Position numbers and translations under genes: made by a program. From the NCBI GenBank assembly GCA_010279815.1, contig QEOQ01000226.1, positions 2,649,551 through 2,713,550 on the forward strand: 64,000 nucleotides of DNA, given 5' to 3'. Below are positions 45,952-57,562 of the stretch, piece after piece. How positions within the stretch are numbered: the first letter of the stretch is position 1; every line of letters begins with the position of its first letter. The DNA is from Brachionus plicatilis (Eukaryota > Rotifera > Eurotatoria > Ploima > Brachionidae). The notes beneath the pieces are model-generated. The model ran no database searches. It saw only the letters and a program-made list of their open reading frames with translations, and was not told where the DNA came from.

Positions 45952-46392
45952 ATTATTTTCAGTCAAGTCACTTTAAGTAAAATTTTGGATTTTTTTCCTT
46001 TAATTGATTATACACTTAAAAATTAGGACTTATTCAATAAATTATTCAATGAAGATTTTTTTTCTTCAAAATTGTAAATCAATTTTTAAAAATTTATTTG
46101 GATATTTGGACAAAAAAATATTTTTAAAAATTTATAAAAAACAATTCAAAATTAAAAAAATAAAAGGAGAATTAAAATTTTACACAATTTAATTGGTATC
46201 TGCATTATCTGCATTAATTTTCTAAAGTATTTTTCTTCTTCATTTGAATCAAAACTTTGCAGCGTTCTTTTAGTGTTTTTTCAGCGTTTTTCACGCTGCA
46301 GAACGCTGCTGAAAATCTATTCAATTGGAGCCATTTGGTTTATTGAATTTCTTTAATCAGAAATAAAATAAAGATAAATTTATGATTCAAAC
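45952..46392. other. 3' flank of FAXC-like gene
   Basis: AT-rich. A small imperfect hairpin lies near 46258-46310 (GCAGCGTTCTTTTAG repeated as GCTGCAGAACGCTGC). No gene. Confidence 0.4.
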
Positions 46393-46513
46393 CTCTAGCT
46401 TGCAAGCCTCCTCATCCCGGCCTCTATGCGCCTGCGTCATCATCACCCCTCCACTTTTCTCATCCGGGCTGGGGACCGGCCATATGGGCAGAGTTAATAA
46501 TAATGATTCTTTC
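46393..46513 (-). repeat. GC-contrasting repeat, copy A (LINE-tail-like)
   Basis: About 121 bp nearly identical to 47013-47133. On the minus strand it contains GGTCCCCAGCCCGGATGAGA and GCGCATAGAGGCCGGGATGA, words reminiscent of the 3' tails of RTE-class LINEs. No coding frame. Confidence 0.6.
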
Positions 46514-47012
46514 TATTTTTTTTTCCTATTAACTGTTCTTTGTTAACTTAATGTTTAGAAATTTTCTAAAATAAATTTTTTTTTAAATTGAAAATCTGAC
46601 TGAATAATTTTTTTGATAACAGGCTATTTATACCTTGTTAAATTAGCTGAATTAATTTTAAAAGAGTCTGAGCCGAATCTTTTTTTTTCAAAATAAATAT
46701 TTAATAAACTTTTTCTCGTGTGTTTATCTGTCAAGTCACACTGTCAGTCCTTACCCTCTCATTTTCTCATCCGGACTTGGGACCGGCAACGGTATGATTG
46801 CAACTCAACAGTCAGCGGCCAAAGTTACATATGGGACGTTCATCATAAACAGCGCCACTCATCCGAGCACTTAATGGCTGCGAACTCGGCAACTATTTAG
46901 ACTAGCTTGGAACCACAAACCAAGCGTATCTATATCTGGATACAAGCTTATCCAAACTAAAGACACTTTACTTTTTTCACTAAGGCTCTTGGACCCAACA
47001 GACTATCATCAG
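46514..47012. other. Spacer between the two GC-contrasting repeats
   Basis: Contains a third, diverged copy near 46745-46795 (TTTTCTCATCCGGACTTGGG) and a GC-contrasting segment to 46910. Probably all one decayed LINE 3' region. Confidence 0.45.
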
Positions 47013-47133
47013 CTCTAGCTTGCAAGCCTCCTCATCCCGGCCTCTTTGCGCCTGCGTCATCATCACCCCTCCACTTTTCTCATCCGGGCTTGGGACCGGC
47101 CATATGGGCAGAGTTAATAACAATGATTCTTTT
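47013..47133 (-). repeat. GC-contrasting repeat, copy B
   Basis: Direct repeat of 46393-46513 with a few substitutions (CTTTGCG for CTATGCG, AACAATG for AATAATG). It is followed at once by AAGTCAAGTC-type hAT end sequence (47137-47222). Confidence 0.65.
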
Positions 47134-47977
47134 AAGAAAAAGTCAAGTCAAATGACTTGACTTTAAAAAAAAAAGTTTATCAAGACTTGACTTTGACTTG
47201 ATGACTTTTGCCCAAGTCTGATTTTATTATTATCTGATCATAAATTTTTTTCTAATTGAAGTTTCGGACAAGCATTTTTGGGCACCCCTTAAATACCAGG
47301 GTCTAATATCTAAAGACATATCGGATTCAAAAAGGTCACAAAGGTCTTGAATAATAAAAAGGTTTTGCTTTGAAAAGGACCTTTTTGAATTACTAAAGAA
47401 TTTAAATTTTTTTTAATTTAAAAAACATGTAATCACTTAGCAGATGTCACCGTCACTCTCTTTACCAACACTAATTACAAGTTAATTTGCCTTGATCCTC
47501 TTTTCTTTTAAATAAGTTAACTTATTTAGTTTATTTACCTTCAACAAAATTGCTCTTTTAATTTTAAAATCAAAAGCCAGAAAATAATAATTGACGATCA
47601 ATATTTCGTTTTAATTTTTTTCTAGGCAACCTTTAATTCATCACCTTAATTAATGGACACCTTTAAACAAAAACCAGTCTTTTATTTAAAAAGAGCTGCT
47701 TTAGGATTGATAATTTGTAACTAAGGTAAATATTGTGTTTGTTTAATGGAATCAAGAAAAAGGCTGTTGAACGTGTCATATTAATCGATAACTACTTAGT
47801 AAATCTTGTATGCCAGAAGATTATTACCTAAGATTTTACTTTTTTGAGGCAAAATTACCTATTAGGTCTTTTAAAATTAAAATAAAATGTTATTTCGTAA
47901 TTTAAAAATTAAACTATCAACAATTATTAGTTAGTTTATTAGTTATTTGTGATTTAAACTAGAATTAAAATTTTAAT
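47134..47977. other. hAT-end fragment and AT-rich spacer
   Basis: 47137-47222 carries AAGTCAAGTCAAATGACTTG and GACTTGATGACTTTTGCCCA, words of the hAT family at 5821-6406. The rest up to the RRM-like gene shows no features. Confidence 0.5.
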
Positions 47978-48305
47978 ATGAAAAGGTAGATTTGAACATA
48001 AATTTTTCCAAATGAAATAAAAATTTTCTTTTTTCAGCAAATTTATCATCTTCAGATCGGTGCCCAAAGAATTGAATATCGACGAATTGAAATGGTATTT
48101 GGCATCTGAAGCCTTTGAATTCAAGTCAGTTGTAAGTATTGTTGAATTTCCGACTATTTATGACCTCGATAAAACCAAAGATGTCCTGGTCGAGTTCGAT
48201 TCGCATGAATCAGCTGAATTTGTCGCAGATAAAAAATCGTTCATCTATCAATCAAAAAAAAAAAGGTTTGAGCTGAAACCACTTATTTACTACAAAGGTC
48301 ACTAA
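47978..48305 (+). CDS. Small single-RRM-like protein with an 8-nt first coding exon
   Basis: Exon 1 is only ATGAAAAG (47978-47985), followed by a 52-nt intron (GTAGAT...TTTTTTCAG) and exon 2 (48038-48305), giving 91 residues. The predicted N-terminus MKSKFIIFRSVPKELNIDEL looks like beta1/RNP2 and alpha1 of an RRM, and KDVLVEFDSHESAEFVAD like the RNP1-alpha2 segment, but the aromatic RNP1 residues are degenerate, so RNA binding is uncertain. A basic stretch KSKKKRFELKP closes the protein. The alternative is that exon 2 is the last exon of a longer gene with unseen upstream exons. Confidence 0.6.
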
Positions 48306-49886
48306 AATTTTAAAAAAGACTTTAGCGAAAATATTTGAATTTTTTAAGCTGTTTTTAAATTTTAAATAAAAATTAACATTTTTTATAAATTTTTAAAAAA
48401 AAATTTCTTATTAATAAAATTAATACTTTACTTAAGTTATGGACTTTTTAATTTTTTAAATAAAAAGTTAAAGATTGCAGTAACAAGAGAAACTTTTTCC
48501 ATCTTTGGCTTAAATTCGTTGTTTGCTCGATATTTGAGAGCTTGTTGATCCATTTATATAAGATTTTTTGTTCACGCGTTTTAAAAATTCAAATTTTTAT
48601 GTTAATATAATTAAATCAAATAATTTAAAGTAGTTCTAAATTAGAAATAATTTACCTTTTTAATTTTGGTTGTTCGAATTTATTATTTATTTTTTTCAAC
48701 AGAGAATATTGTTTTATTTTTAATCAGGATAAAGAAAGAACCATGCTTTAGAAATATTTCGATCCTATTTTAAAATGATTAGAAAAATTTATAATTTATG
48801 TCGCAGCTAGAACAACAAAAAAATTAAATGATTTAAAAAAAATTATTTAGAACCAAATGCAGCACTAAATCCCCGATATTCACAAATTGACTAGGCCTTG
48901 TATCCCGCCTTGTAGAGTTGAAAAATTCAGTTGGCAAATTTCAATTGAAAATTATCAACTAATTACATTATTTTTTACTTTAAAATTATCCTAAAATAAA
49001 TTAAGTTATTAGATCAATTAAGAATTTAAACAACAGCAAAATAATAATGGAAATATATAAGAAATTAACACAAAATATGGAAAATACCTAGAAAATCTTG
49101 GATTTTTTTTAAAGGGATGCTCACATTTTTATTGATTTTAATCAGAGTTGTTTCAAACTCACAAGTTTTAAGTCAAGTCCAAGTCTAGACTAAAATTTTT
49201 TTTTCTCTATAAAATTTTAAACGATCTATTAAAAGTCGACTTTTACATTAATAAAAAATTATTTTTATGTATTTTTTTATGCTATCTTTTTTTTAGAACT
49301 CTTTTTAGAACTTTTTTTATCTTTTTATAAATTTTCTATGTGGCTTTAAAATTCTAATAAATAACTAAATAAAAAAAAATTTAAGTCGTCCGGACTTCAA
49401 TTAATAAGCCAAGAATTTAGTTCTTTTCATAATTCAATTTTTAAACATTTAAAACTTTAATACTAAAATATCTAAAAAAATATTCTTAAATTTTCATTCA
49501 TTCGTCTCCTTGGTCATCTTTAATACGATATATTTAGTGCTTATTTTTTTAAGAATTAAAAAACATAAATATGTTATAGGCTAACTTGCCTATCAGAATT
49601 CATTGTAAATAGAGAAAAAAAAGTTTGTGTTTAAAGCTTTTTATTATTAACTCTTAAACGCCAAGAACATCCTTTCCGCAGCGCCATTAACTAGCTTTTT
49701 ATTAGCCATTTGAATAAAAGAAGTTGTGAAGTTTATAATCTTTTATTATAAATCAAAACAGTGGTATTTTCCCATAAACACTTGCAAATCATTCAAGAAT
49801 CACCACCAAAATCTTCTTTTAGCATTTGCTTATAAACATACTTATGTATTATATCTTCAAGCCACCAATTAAAGTAATGAATAATA
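48306..49886. other. AT-rich intergenic sequence with one hAT-type end
   Basis: At 49145 CAGAGTTGTTTCAAACTCAC followed by AAGTCAAGTCCAAGTC matches the left end of the hAT element at 5821. A right end was not located. Otherwise no features. Confidence 0.5.
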
Positions 49887-50668
49887 GGGTCTATTGCGTT
49901 ATGTGATCACTGGTTCACATAAAAGGTGAACCAACTTACCCAACCTAAATAGGTGATCAGTTGTGTTCACTTTTTAGGTGAATCAAAAATATCTGTACAA
50001 AAAAAATTATTTCGAAAATCAAAATTTATTTTTTAATTTTTTTGAATTATAGGTGAGCCAAAAAAAAATAAGTGAGCCAAAAAAAAAATAAGTGAACCAA
50101 AAAAAAAATTTTTAATTTAAATTTAAGATAGGGTTCCATTTCTGATTCAAAATTTTTACAATTTTCGTTTCCACATGTTTTAATTGGTAAAACTAGTCCT
50201 AACTCGCTAAGCTTTACAAATTCTTCATATTCGTGACTCTCTTTTACTGATTTAAGCTTATCGCTCATTGCTTAAAATATCTTTTTGATCAAGTTTTTAA
50301 AATTTAAAAAAGCGTTTAATTTTCTTAAATTATTATTTCAAGCATTTTATTGTAATTTTAATATTTTAAGTGCAAAAGTTTTGCAATTTTTTTAAAATAA
50401 GATGACTATTTATTAAAGCTAACATTTTGAAAAATAAAATTTTTATTTACTTTGTCATTATTTTTTTGGTAAGTATCATTTTAGGTGATCACTTTTTATT
50501 TTAGGTGAACACAATTTAATTTAGGTGATCATTTTGAAAAAAATTTTTATTAATTAGTACACATATTTTTGGTTCACCTAAAAAGTGAACACAACTGATC
50601 ACCTATTTAGGTTGGGTAAGTTGGTTCACCTTTTATGTGAACCAGTGATCACATAACGCAATAGACCC
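49887..50668. mobile_element. Merlin-like element with transposase N-terminal remnant
   Basis: Ends GGGTCTATTGCGTTATGTGA match almost perfectly as inverted repeats and continue as TCACTGGTTCACATAAAAGG with alternating GTGATCA and GGTGAACC words over about 100 bp. Flanks GAATAATA and AAATAATA (49879-49886, 50669-50676) match at 7 of 8. On the minus strand an ATG frame (50268-50047) reads LGLVLPIKTCGNENCKNFES then EMEPYLKFK, resembling the N-terminal zinc knuckle of Merlin/IS1016-type transposases before running into the repeat. The catalytic domain is gone. Confidence 0.75.
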
Positions 50669-50676
50669 AAATAATA

Positions 50677-51471
50677 TATAATTAATAACTAGGGAATAAT
50701 AACTTAGAAGTGTAATGTTAGTTTTAACCAGTTCATTAAGCCGCTAACAAATATCACAATTATATTATTATTTATTAAATCAGACATTTTTTATTTGATT
50801 TTTTTTAAATGAAAAATAATAAAATCAATCCATTTTTTTTTTATTTAATAAAAAAGAAAAAAAAATGAGAATCGAAAAAAATTAAAATTTAAATAATGAA
50901 ATGTCCAAATTTTGATTTTATTATTTATTATTATTTATTTATTTCAATGAACGCCTTAAAGGCGATGTTAATAAAAATTTAGAAAATAAAATGTAATAAA
51001 TAAGACAAAGTTTAAGTGTTTTCTAAATTTATGTTCACAAATTTTATTTGTTAATTATAATGTTAAACTTAAGTTAAATTATTTTTTTTAATGTTTACCT
51101 GTTTTTATTACAAAAAATAAAATCCGAACTGAAAATCATTAAAATTATTTTAATGTTTTCCTTTAAAAAAAATACCAATTTTTTTTTACTAAAAAAATTA
51201 TTCAATGATAAGTTTTCTATGAATTGAACAACGACCATAAATTAATAATTTTTTTTAAACTTTAAATCATACATTGATTGAAAACAGAGTCTAATTTCAA
51301 ATTTTGTACATAAATAACACAGTAATTTTAATTAAGAAAATTTCTTTATCCAAATATCATTTTACATCCCAAGTAGATAAAAAAATCAAAATTAAAAAAT
51401 ACTTTTTTTTCTAAATTAAAAAGACGTCAATGTTTTTTGATTTTTTAACTTTTATTTAAAAAACAGTGTTT
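50677..51471. other. AT-rich intergenic sequence
   Basis: No features recognised; includes the 3' flank of the four-TM gene. Confidence 0.4.
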
Positions 51472-52206
51472 CTAGTTAGCTTCTGCATATTTATTTTTGC
51501 CAATCCTCAATTTGGCTAATAGCTTAAACTGAAAGTATATGAAAAATACAACAGACAAAATAACACAGGGCGAACCAAGTATTATAATCATATAATGAAT
51601 TGGTTTCATATTGGAGTTGTAGCACGGCCTGTAGTAGGACACTGCCAGACAATTGTAATGATAGAAAGCTACCATGTTCACTAATACAAAGCCGCCAAAT
51701 GACACAATCATACCAAAAAGCTTGACCGTGGTTGCAATCATCACCAATGTAGGATAACGAAACTTGACTAAAAAATATTTGAATAAAAAATTTTAAAAAT
51801 ATTTATTTAATTATAAATTACTAGTTAAAACAGCTAATAGAACAGCTATTAAATTGTACACTCCTGCCCAGATGGCTGAGCCCAGATAGGACAAAGCGGC
51901 GTTATGCTTAGTTGCCACTATTTGCAAAGTAATCAATATCACGCTTAAAATGGTCATTACCAAGGAATCAATGATCACATAGAGTAAAGGATAATGCTCT
52001 TTTAGCTGTCTTCTAATGAAAGCTTCTTGCTGAATAAGAATATCACTAAAATCCTCGTTATCCATTCTGTTTTCAAAAGAGTCAAGCTCAATTTTGGAAT
52101 CGCTGAAAAAATAGGCGTCGTTTGCGTTCAAAAAATCGACCGAATTGGAAAATTCTAATTTTAAATTATCTCGATAAGATGAATTCTTACCATTGTTGCT
52201 CGTCAT
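51472..52206 (-). CDS. Four-transmembrane protein, family member 3
   Basis: Two exons (52206-51822, 51767-51472) encode 226 residues. An acidic/serine-rich N-terminal tail (DSKIELDSFENRMDNEDFSD) is followed by hydrophobic segments VIIDSLVMTILSVILITLQI, AGVYNLIAVLLAVLT, TVKLFGMIVSFGGFVLVNMV and MIIILGSPCVILSVVFFIYF. It shares with member 4 the block SxxWAGxxNLIxxxxAxLTS at TM2, the phase-1 intron immediately after it, and a TM3-TM4 loop with two cysteines (CLAVSYYRPC). The ATG at 52206 is chosen; the frame is open for 17 further codons upstream without another ATG. Confidence 0.88.
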
Positions 52207-53913
52207 TTTCCGATATAAATTATGGGATTTTTTTTCACTATTTCTCAAATAAAACACATTTAATATTATAATTCATTCAATTCTATGTTATTAAAAGTAT
52301 TTTGATGGCATAAATTTTATTTATGATTGATTGTAAAGCAGAATTTTAGTCTAAGTTAAATCTTAATCTCTTTTATCAACGAAACTAAACTTTTCTATTT
52401 ATTTAGAAAAATTCTCTTAACTTTCATTTAAACAGAAATTTTATGATTCTTTTAGACTTGCTTTTATGGATGAAAATTTTGGTCTCAGCAAGGCATTTTA
52501 ATGGAATCAATTGATGAGTGAAGAAGTCTAAATGCTATGATGCGCAAAAAACAGCTAATGATTCATTTATTCTAGTCAAACCTGATTAGTATTGTAAACC
52601 CTAAACATGCTTCATTACCAGCACTTTTAATTTATTTCCTCTTAACAAAGAAAAGTACTTGAGTCCTAGATATAAGAATTTTTCAAAATTGATAACATTA
52701 TCTCAAAAGACAATAAATGATTACATTTTTTTTTTAATTTGAATTTCTCAATTCGCTAATTGGGAAAATATTCAATATTGAATTATATGAAAAGTATTTG
52801 TTTTACATCCTTGAATTTTAAAATAATTTTTCAAACAATATTAATTAAAAAAGCTAAGCTAAATAATCTCTGAGCAATTGAAAATTAAAAATGATTTTAG
52901 CTTTAATTTAGTCTTTGAAAAAACTTAAAAATTTTTATAAAAATTTCTAAATAAAATTTATAAAATAGTCAAATTTAGAATTAGTATAAAAAAGTTTTGA
53001 TATCAAAATTTGGTTTAGTGAAGTTTAGTACAAAAGAACAGAACAAAATGATAAAAAATTGAAAAACTTTTTACCAAAATTTTAAAATTAATTCTGTGAA
53101 TGCAACATGGTGCAGCATGTACTTCGCTCAAACATATTGAAATCCAATTTCTGCTAAATTTGCAGAATTTTGCAGACCTTGATAGATAATGCAACTTTAA
53201 ATTTTGCACCATGTCGCAATCACGAAACTTACTTTTAACTTTTAGAAAAAAAGTAATTCAATTTTTTATAATTTTTTTCTTTTCTTTTTATCATTTTGTG
53301 CTGAATTTCACAAATTCAAAATTTGCTTGATCAAAGAGACGACTTCTTGTGTCTAAATTTCTGATTTTATCACTAAAAAACCAGAAGCAAAAAATTTTTT
53401 TCGGTAATTTTCCTAACAAATTTTGTTTAAATTTTTCAACTCTATATATTTTTCTTGAGTTTGAATAAAAAATTAATTTTTTTTAAAATCAAAATATTAA
53501 AATAAACAATCCTGAAGAGGAATTTTTGAGCGAGTTACCTGACAATGAAGGTCAACAAGCTCAGTAAATGTTCAGCAAATATATTTTACAAGAATAAATG
53601 TATTTTGATAGTCATTTAAATTTTTTAAATGATTTCTAGAATCAAATTAAAATTTCACTCTTTGTTAATTTCGGTAACTAATTTTTTTATGGTCAAAGCC
53701 GAAACCAAATAGAAAAAAAAAATCATCACTTGGATCAGCTAAATTTTTAATTTTGCGTTTATTAACGATATTAAATAGAAAACAAATTTAGATAAAAAAT
53801 TTGAAATATTTTTTTGATACTTGAAAACATTGTGCTCTTTATTTTTAACTATTTTTTTTGATTTTTGTATTTTTATAATCAAAAAGAGCGTTAGCTCAAA
53901 AATAAAAGTTAAA
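52207..53913. other. AT-rich intergenic sequence
   Basis: An imperfect inverted pair TGCAACATGGTGCA (53100) and TTGCACCATGTCGCA (53203) brackets about 100 bp and may be a short MITE. Otherwise nothing recognised. Confidence 0.4.
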
Positions 53914-54354
53914 GGCAAATTGAAGTTTCTGATCAAATTTCAAGATCAAAATGATCATTTAAAATTCTAAAACTTAATTAATCTAATGTTTTTGACAATT
54001 TAAAAAAATAAATAAGCTTTGCTAAACATGTTATGTTTAACAAAAAACAATAATTTAAATAATTCAGAAATTGAAATTCAAAACTTTTATATTCATTCAT
54101 TCAAACTAAAATTTTATTTTTACACTTAAACAAATAATAAATTTAAAAAATGTATTTTTTTTTAAGTCAATTAAAAAATACAAATCTATTTAAGTTTAAC
54201 AAAAAAAAGATATTTTAAATTTTGTATATGAAAATAAACTTGACTTAAAATGTAAAGTAATTCCTTAGGGAAAATTTTTTTTTACTTTATTATTAAGAAA
54301 AATTATTAATTTTTCATTTGATCTTTTGATCTTGATCTCAAACTTCAATTTGCC
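53914..54354. mobile_element. MITE of the GGCAAATTGAAG family (most complete copy)
   Basis: Ends GGCAAATTGAAGTTTCTGAT and, inverted, GGCAAATTGAAGTTTGAGAT pair as terminal repeats, with GATCAA words beyond. The left half is homologous to the copy ending at 22582. A target duplication is not clear (AAGTTAAA against ACTATAAA). Confidence 0.75.
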
Positions 54355-55605
54355 ACTATAAAATTAAATAGAATTTTCACTATTTGGGCACCTATGAATA
54401 TAAAGTTTAAAAAATAATATGTAAATTTTTAACTCTTCAAAATTTATGCTTATTAATATTGATGGTAAGAGACGAACTACTATAAGAAATTGTAATTTAG
54501 TTAATATTTTCATAAGTATTAATTGTTCAGCTATATTACTTAAGACAATTTCGATATTTTCCCCCAAAAAACGTGATACTGCAACTAAATATGACAAATT
54601 TAAAATTTATCTTGTAAAAAAATATAAATTTCATTCGTTCTATTTAATAAAGATCAAATTTAAATTATTTTTTAATTATTTATGTAATCGCATATGTTTT
54701 TGTTTACTTATTTTTAAATTATTAAGGAATTATCTTCTAGACTAAAATAAATGCTATTCTCCCTTTTATTCCAATTTTGAAGGCTTTAATAATAAATATT
54801 GATTTAGAAACGAATTTTAAGATTTAAATAATTTAAATTAAAGAATTTGTTAAATTTGGTAAATTAGAATAGAAGAAAATATGTTGCATTTACTGGACTT
54901 GTTTAAAACCTATGAAAAAAGCTACAAGCTTTTTTAGCATTAAATTATGTTCTGTCCTGTAATTTAGTACCAAATTTCAATAAATTATACTATTTTTTCT
55001 AATTTTTTCTCTTAATTGATTGAATTAATATGATATAGTGTATTTAATTAACCAAAAATTTTTAATAAAATTCAAAGATCTAATATCAAATTATCTTTAA
55101 TATAAGTAAAAATAAATTGAAAAATTTCAATAGGCTTATTTAAAGAGCATAATCTAATTAAATTTGATCTTGATCAGAAAGCATGTTTTATTTTTAATTA
55201 ATACAACCATTTAGTTAATTAAAATTCGACATTTGAGCCTACAATAATTTAATCTTTTATTAGATATTTTTTAAGTAGGGTTCATGAGTACTCTCAAATA
55301 AATTTCCGCTTCGGTCATCAAATAACTTGATATAGATGTATTTTAAAAAAATATAACTAATTCTCATTGATTAAAAGAAATCAATTAAAAAAAATGATAG
55401 GATTTCTTTAATTAAAAAGTTGGATATAATATTTCTTGCAAACTTTTTTTATCAAAATTGTTCCTCTTTGATCAGTGTCTATCTTCACCATTTAATCTTG
55501 GTATTTTGAAGTTTATATACATATTTAAATGGTAAAGATAATAAAAAATTATAAAAAAAGAACCGAAAATTTTTTGAAATTTTTGATAAAAAGTTATCTT
55601 AATTG
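54355..55605. other. AT-rich intergenic sequence
   Basis: Overlapping frames on both strands at 54364-54745 have I/L/K/F-rich composition and no family signature; I treat them as chance. No other features. Confidence 0.4.
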
Positions 55606-55983
55606 AGGCATTGTGAACTATGGTACAAAAAAAAAAAACTAAATATTAAAAGTGCCAAAGTTTAAGTTCTGAAGGACCAAAACATGTTCTGTAAATTGTA
55701 GCAACTGATACATCCTCTGTATCACCAATATACTAATTCTGCAAAAATCTGCAATAAATCTGCAGAACTCAGAAAATTTTGTTTTTATATTTTGTTTTTG
55801 TTTATTGTACTAAAATTCACAATATTCTGAATTTTTCAGAGTTTTGCAGAATCAGTATATTGGTGGTACAAAGGATGTATCAGTTGCTACAATTTACAGA
55901 ACATGTTTTGGCCTTTCAGAACTTAAACTTTGGCACTTTTAATATTTTGTTTTTTTTTTTTTGTACCATAGTTAACAATGCCT
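55606..55983. mobile_element. Palindromic MITE with AGGCATTGTGAAC ends
   Basis: Arms of about 140 bp (AGGCATTGTGAACTATGGTA, CAAAACATGTTCTGTAAATT) are repeated inverted on the right. The centre has a second nested inversion (ATTCTGCAAAAATCTGCA, then AGTTTTGCAGAAT). It is flanked by the direct repeat TTAATTG (55599-55605, 55984-55990), 7-8 bp, suggesting a hAT-type element. A single arm recurs at 14194-14336. Confidence 0.8.
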
Positions 55984-55990
55984 TTAATTG

Positions 55991-56755
55991 TTAGAAACTC
56001 GTCTTAATTAATTAGAAATACTACTCATTTAAAATTTAATAAAATAAAAAAATTTGAAAAATTAAAAAAATGATAACATATATAAACATTCTATTAAAAT
56101 CTTAAAACAAATAAATTAGTTTATAAAAAAACTGCAAATTCCACTGAAAACACTCAAAATGGTGCCTTATTTGCAACATCCCGATGGCTAAAAGAAGTTT
56201 TTTTTATTAGAACAGATTTCTTTTTATTAAAACTAGCGGTGTGGAAAATTATGGGCCTTCAAGGTTCTAATTCAAAAAATATAATACAGAGACATTTTTT
56301 CATGCTTAACTCATAACCAAATAATATGAAGATTCTACATTTACAAATAAAAAACTTTTGAATTAAATTTTAATTAAACTTTAAATCTGAATGAATAATT
56401 AACTTGTAAAATTTCTTATTTAATGAATATTACATAAATTAATTTTTCTTGTTGTGTACAATTTTTCAATATTTACATTTTTCTCTAAATTAAATTTTCA
56501 AAAATCGTAATTCTATATTTGTATTAAACCATTCTTTATCTTATTATTTCTTTTTTTTTTGAATTTTTTCATATTAAATTTTAATTTTATGCATCGCCTG
56601 AATTGGCGTTAATTGAATCAATAAAATGAAAAAAATAAAAAATAACCTTTTAAAGGTATAAAAAAATATTAATTAAAAAAATTTGAAAAAAATTAAAATT
56701 TCTGCGAGAATTTATTTACAATAAGGTAAGTATAATGCTTGGGGAACAAATATTT
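55991..56755. other. AT-rich intergenic sequence
   Basis: 3' flank of the fourth four-TM gene; no features recognised. Confidence 0.4.
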
Positions 56756-57562
56756 CTATTGTCTTTGACTATTATTGAAAACTGCGATTAGTTTGAAAAA
56801 AAATGTTGTCAGTGTGAACATACAAGCTGCGCCTAGGACAATCATGGCTATACTTCCATACTTCAAATTGGACTCTTCACAATTAACTACAAAATCTGTC
56901 TTATAATTTGGTCTAACACATGAAGAATATCGAGTCGCTGCAACACAATTGATCACAATTAGAGCGCCCAAATTCATGGTAATGCATAAAAAATGTATCA
57001 TAATTGTAATTATCAACAACCATGTCTTTGAATACTTGACTAAAAAAATATAATTTTTTTAAATAAATTTTTTCATATTTTTAAATTTACTTGTAAGGAT
57101 AGCGGACATGAGAGTGATTAAATTGACAAAACCGGCCCATAGGCCACTGGCAATTTGACTTAGAACCGCATTGTAATTCATTAAGACAATTTGAAAAGAA
57201 ATTAAAGTGAGACTTGATAAACAAATGAACAGAATATGTCTGATTAAATAAGGTTTCTGAAAATGCAAACTAAACTGCTTTTGAAGCCTGGTTTGCATGC
57301 TCGATTCAATGCGAACTACCACTGGCTCAGTGTTTAGAGCATATTGGCTTTGAGATGGCAAATTGGTCAAAAACAACTGGTCATAGCTAATGGGCTCGGA
57401 CGAATTCTGGAACAAATCCGGCACAGATGACACCGGTTCATTTATTTTGGACTGAGATTGATCCGAGTTGAACGGAAATATGGAGCTGTAAGGGGGAGGC
57501 TGCGATTCATCATTCAAAAAAGTCTGGTTAGTGTACGCGTTTTGGTTGTGTTGGACTGCCAT
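56756..57562 (-). CDS. Four-transmembrane protein, family member 4
   Basis: Two exons (57562-57091, 57039-56756) encode 251 residues. A long N-terminal tail of about 110 residues contains a proline/tyrosine motif (QPPPYSSI, a PPxY-type WW-binding site). Four hydrophobic segments follow: HILFICLSSLTLISFQIVL, SGLWAGFVNLITLMSAILTS, WLLIITIMIHFLCITMNLGA and IAMIVLGAACMFTLTTFFF. The TM3-TM4 loop has three cysteines. The phase-1 intron after ILTS and the acceptor sequence TTTTTTTAGTCAAGT are the same as in member 3, which is its closest relative here, about 4.5 kb away. Confidence 0.88.

Noticed and set aside
53095..53225. TGCAACATGGTGCA / TTGCACCATGTCGCA pair as a MITE
   Set aside because: The inverted match is short and no target duplication is visible, so I did not call an element.
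54364..54745. Overlapping frames on both strands (77 and 99 codons)
   Set aside because: Both are I/L/K/F-rich, without conserved motifs or splice context; most likely chance frames in AT-rich DNA.
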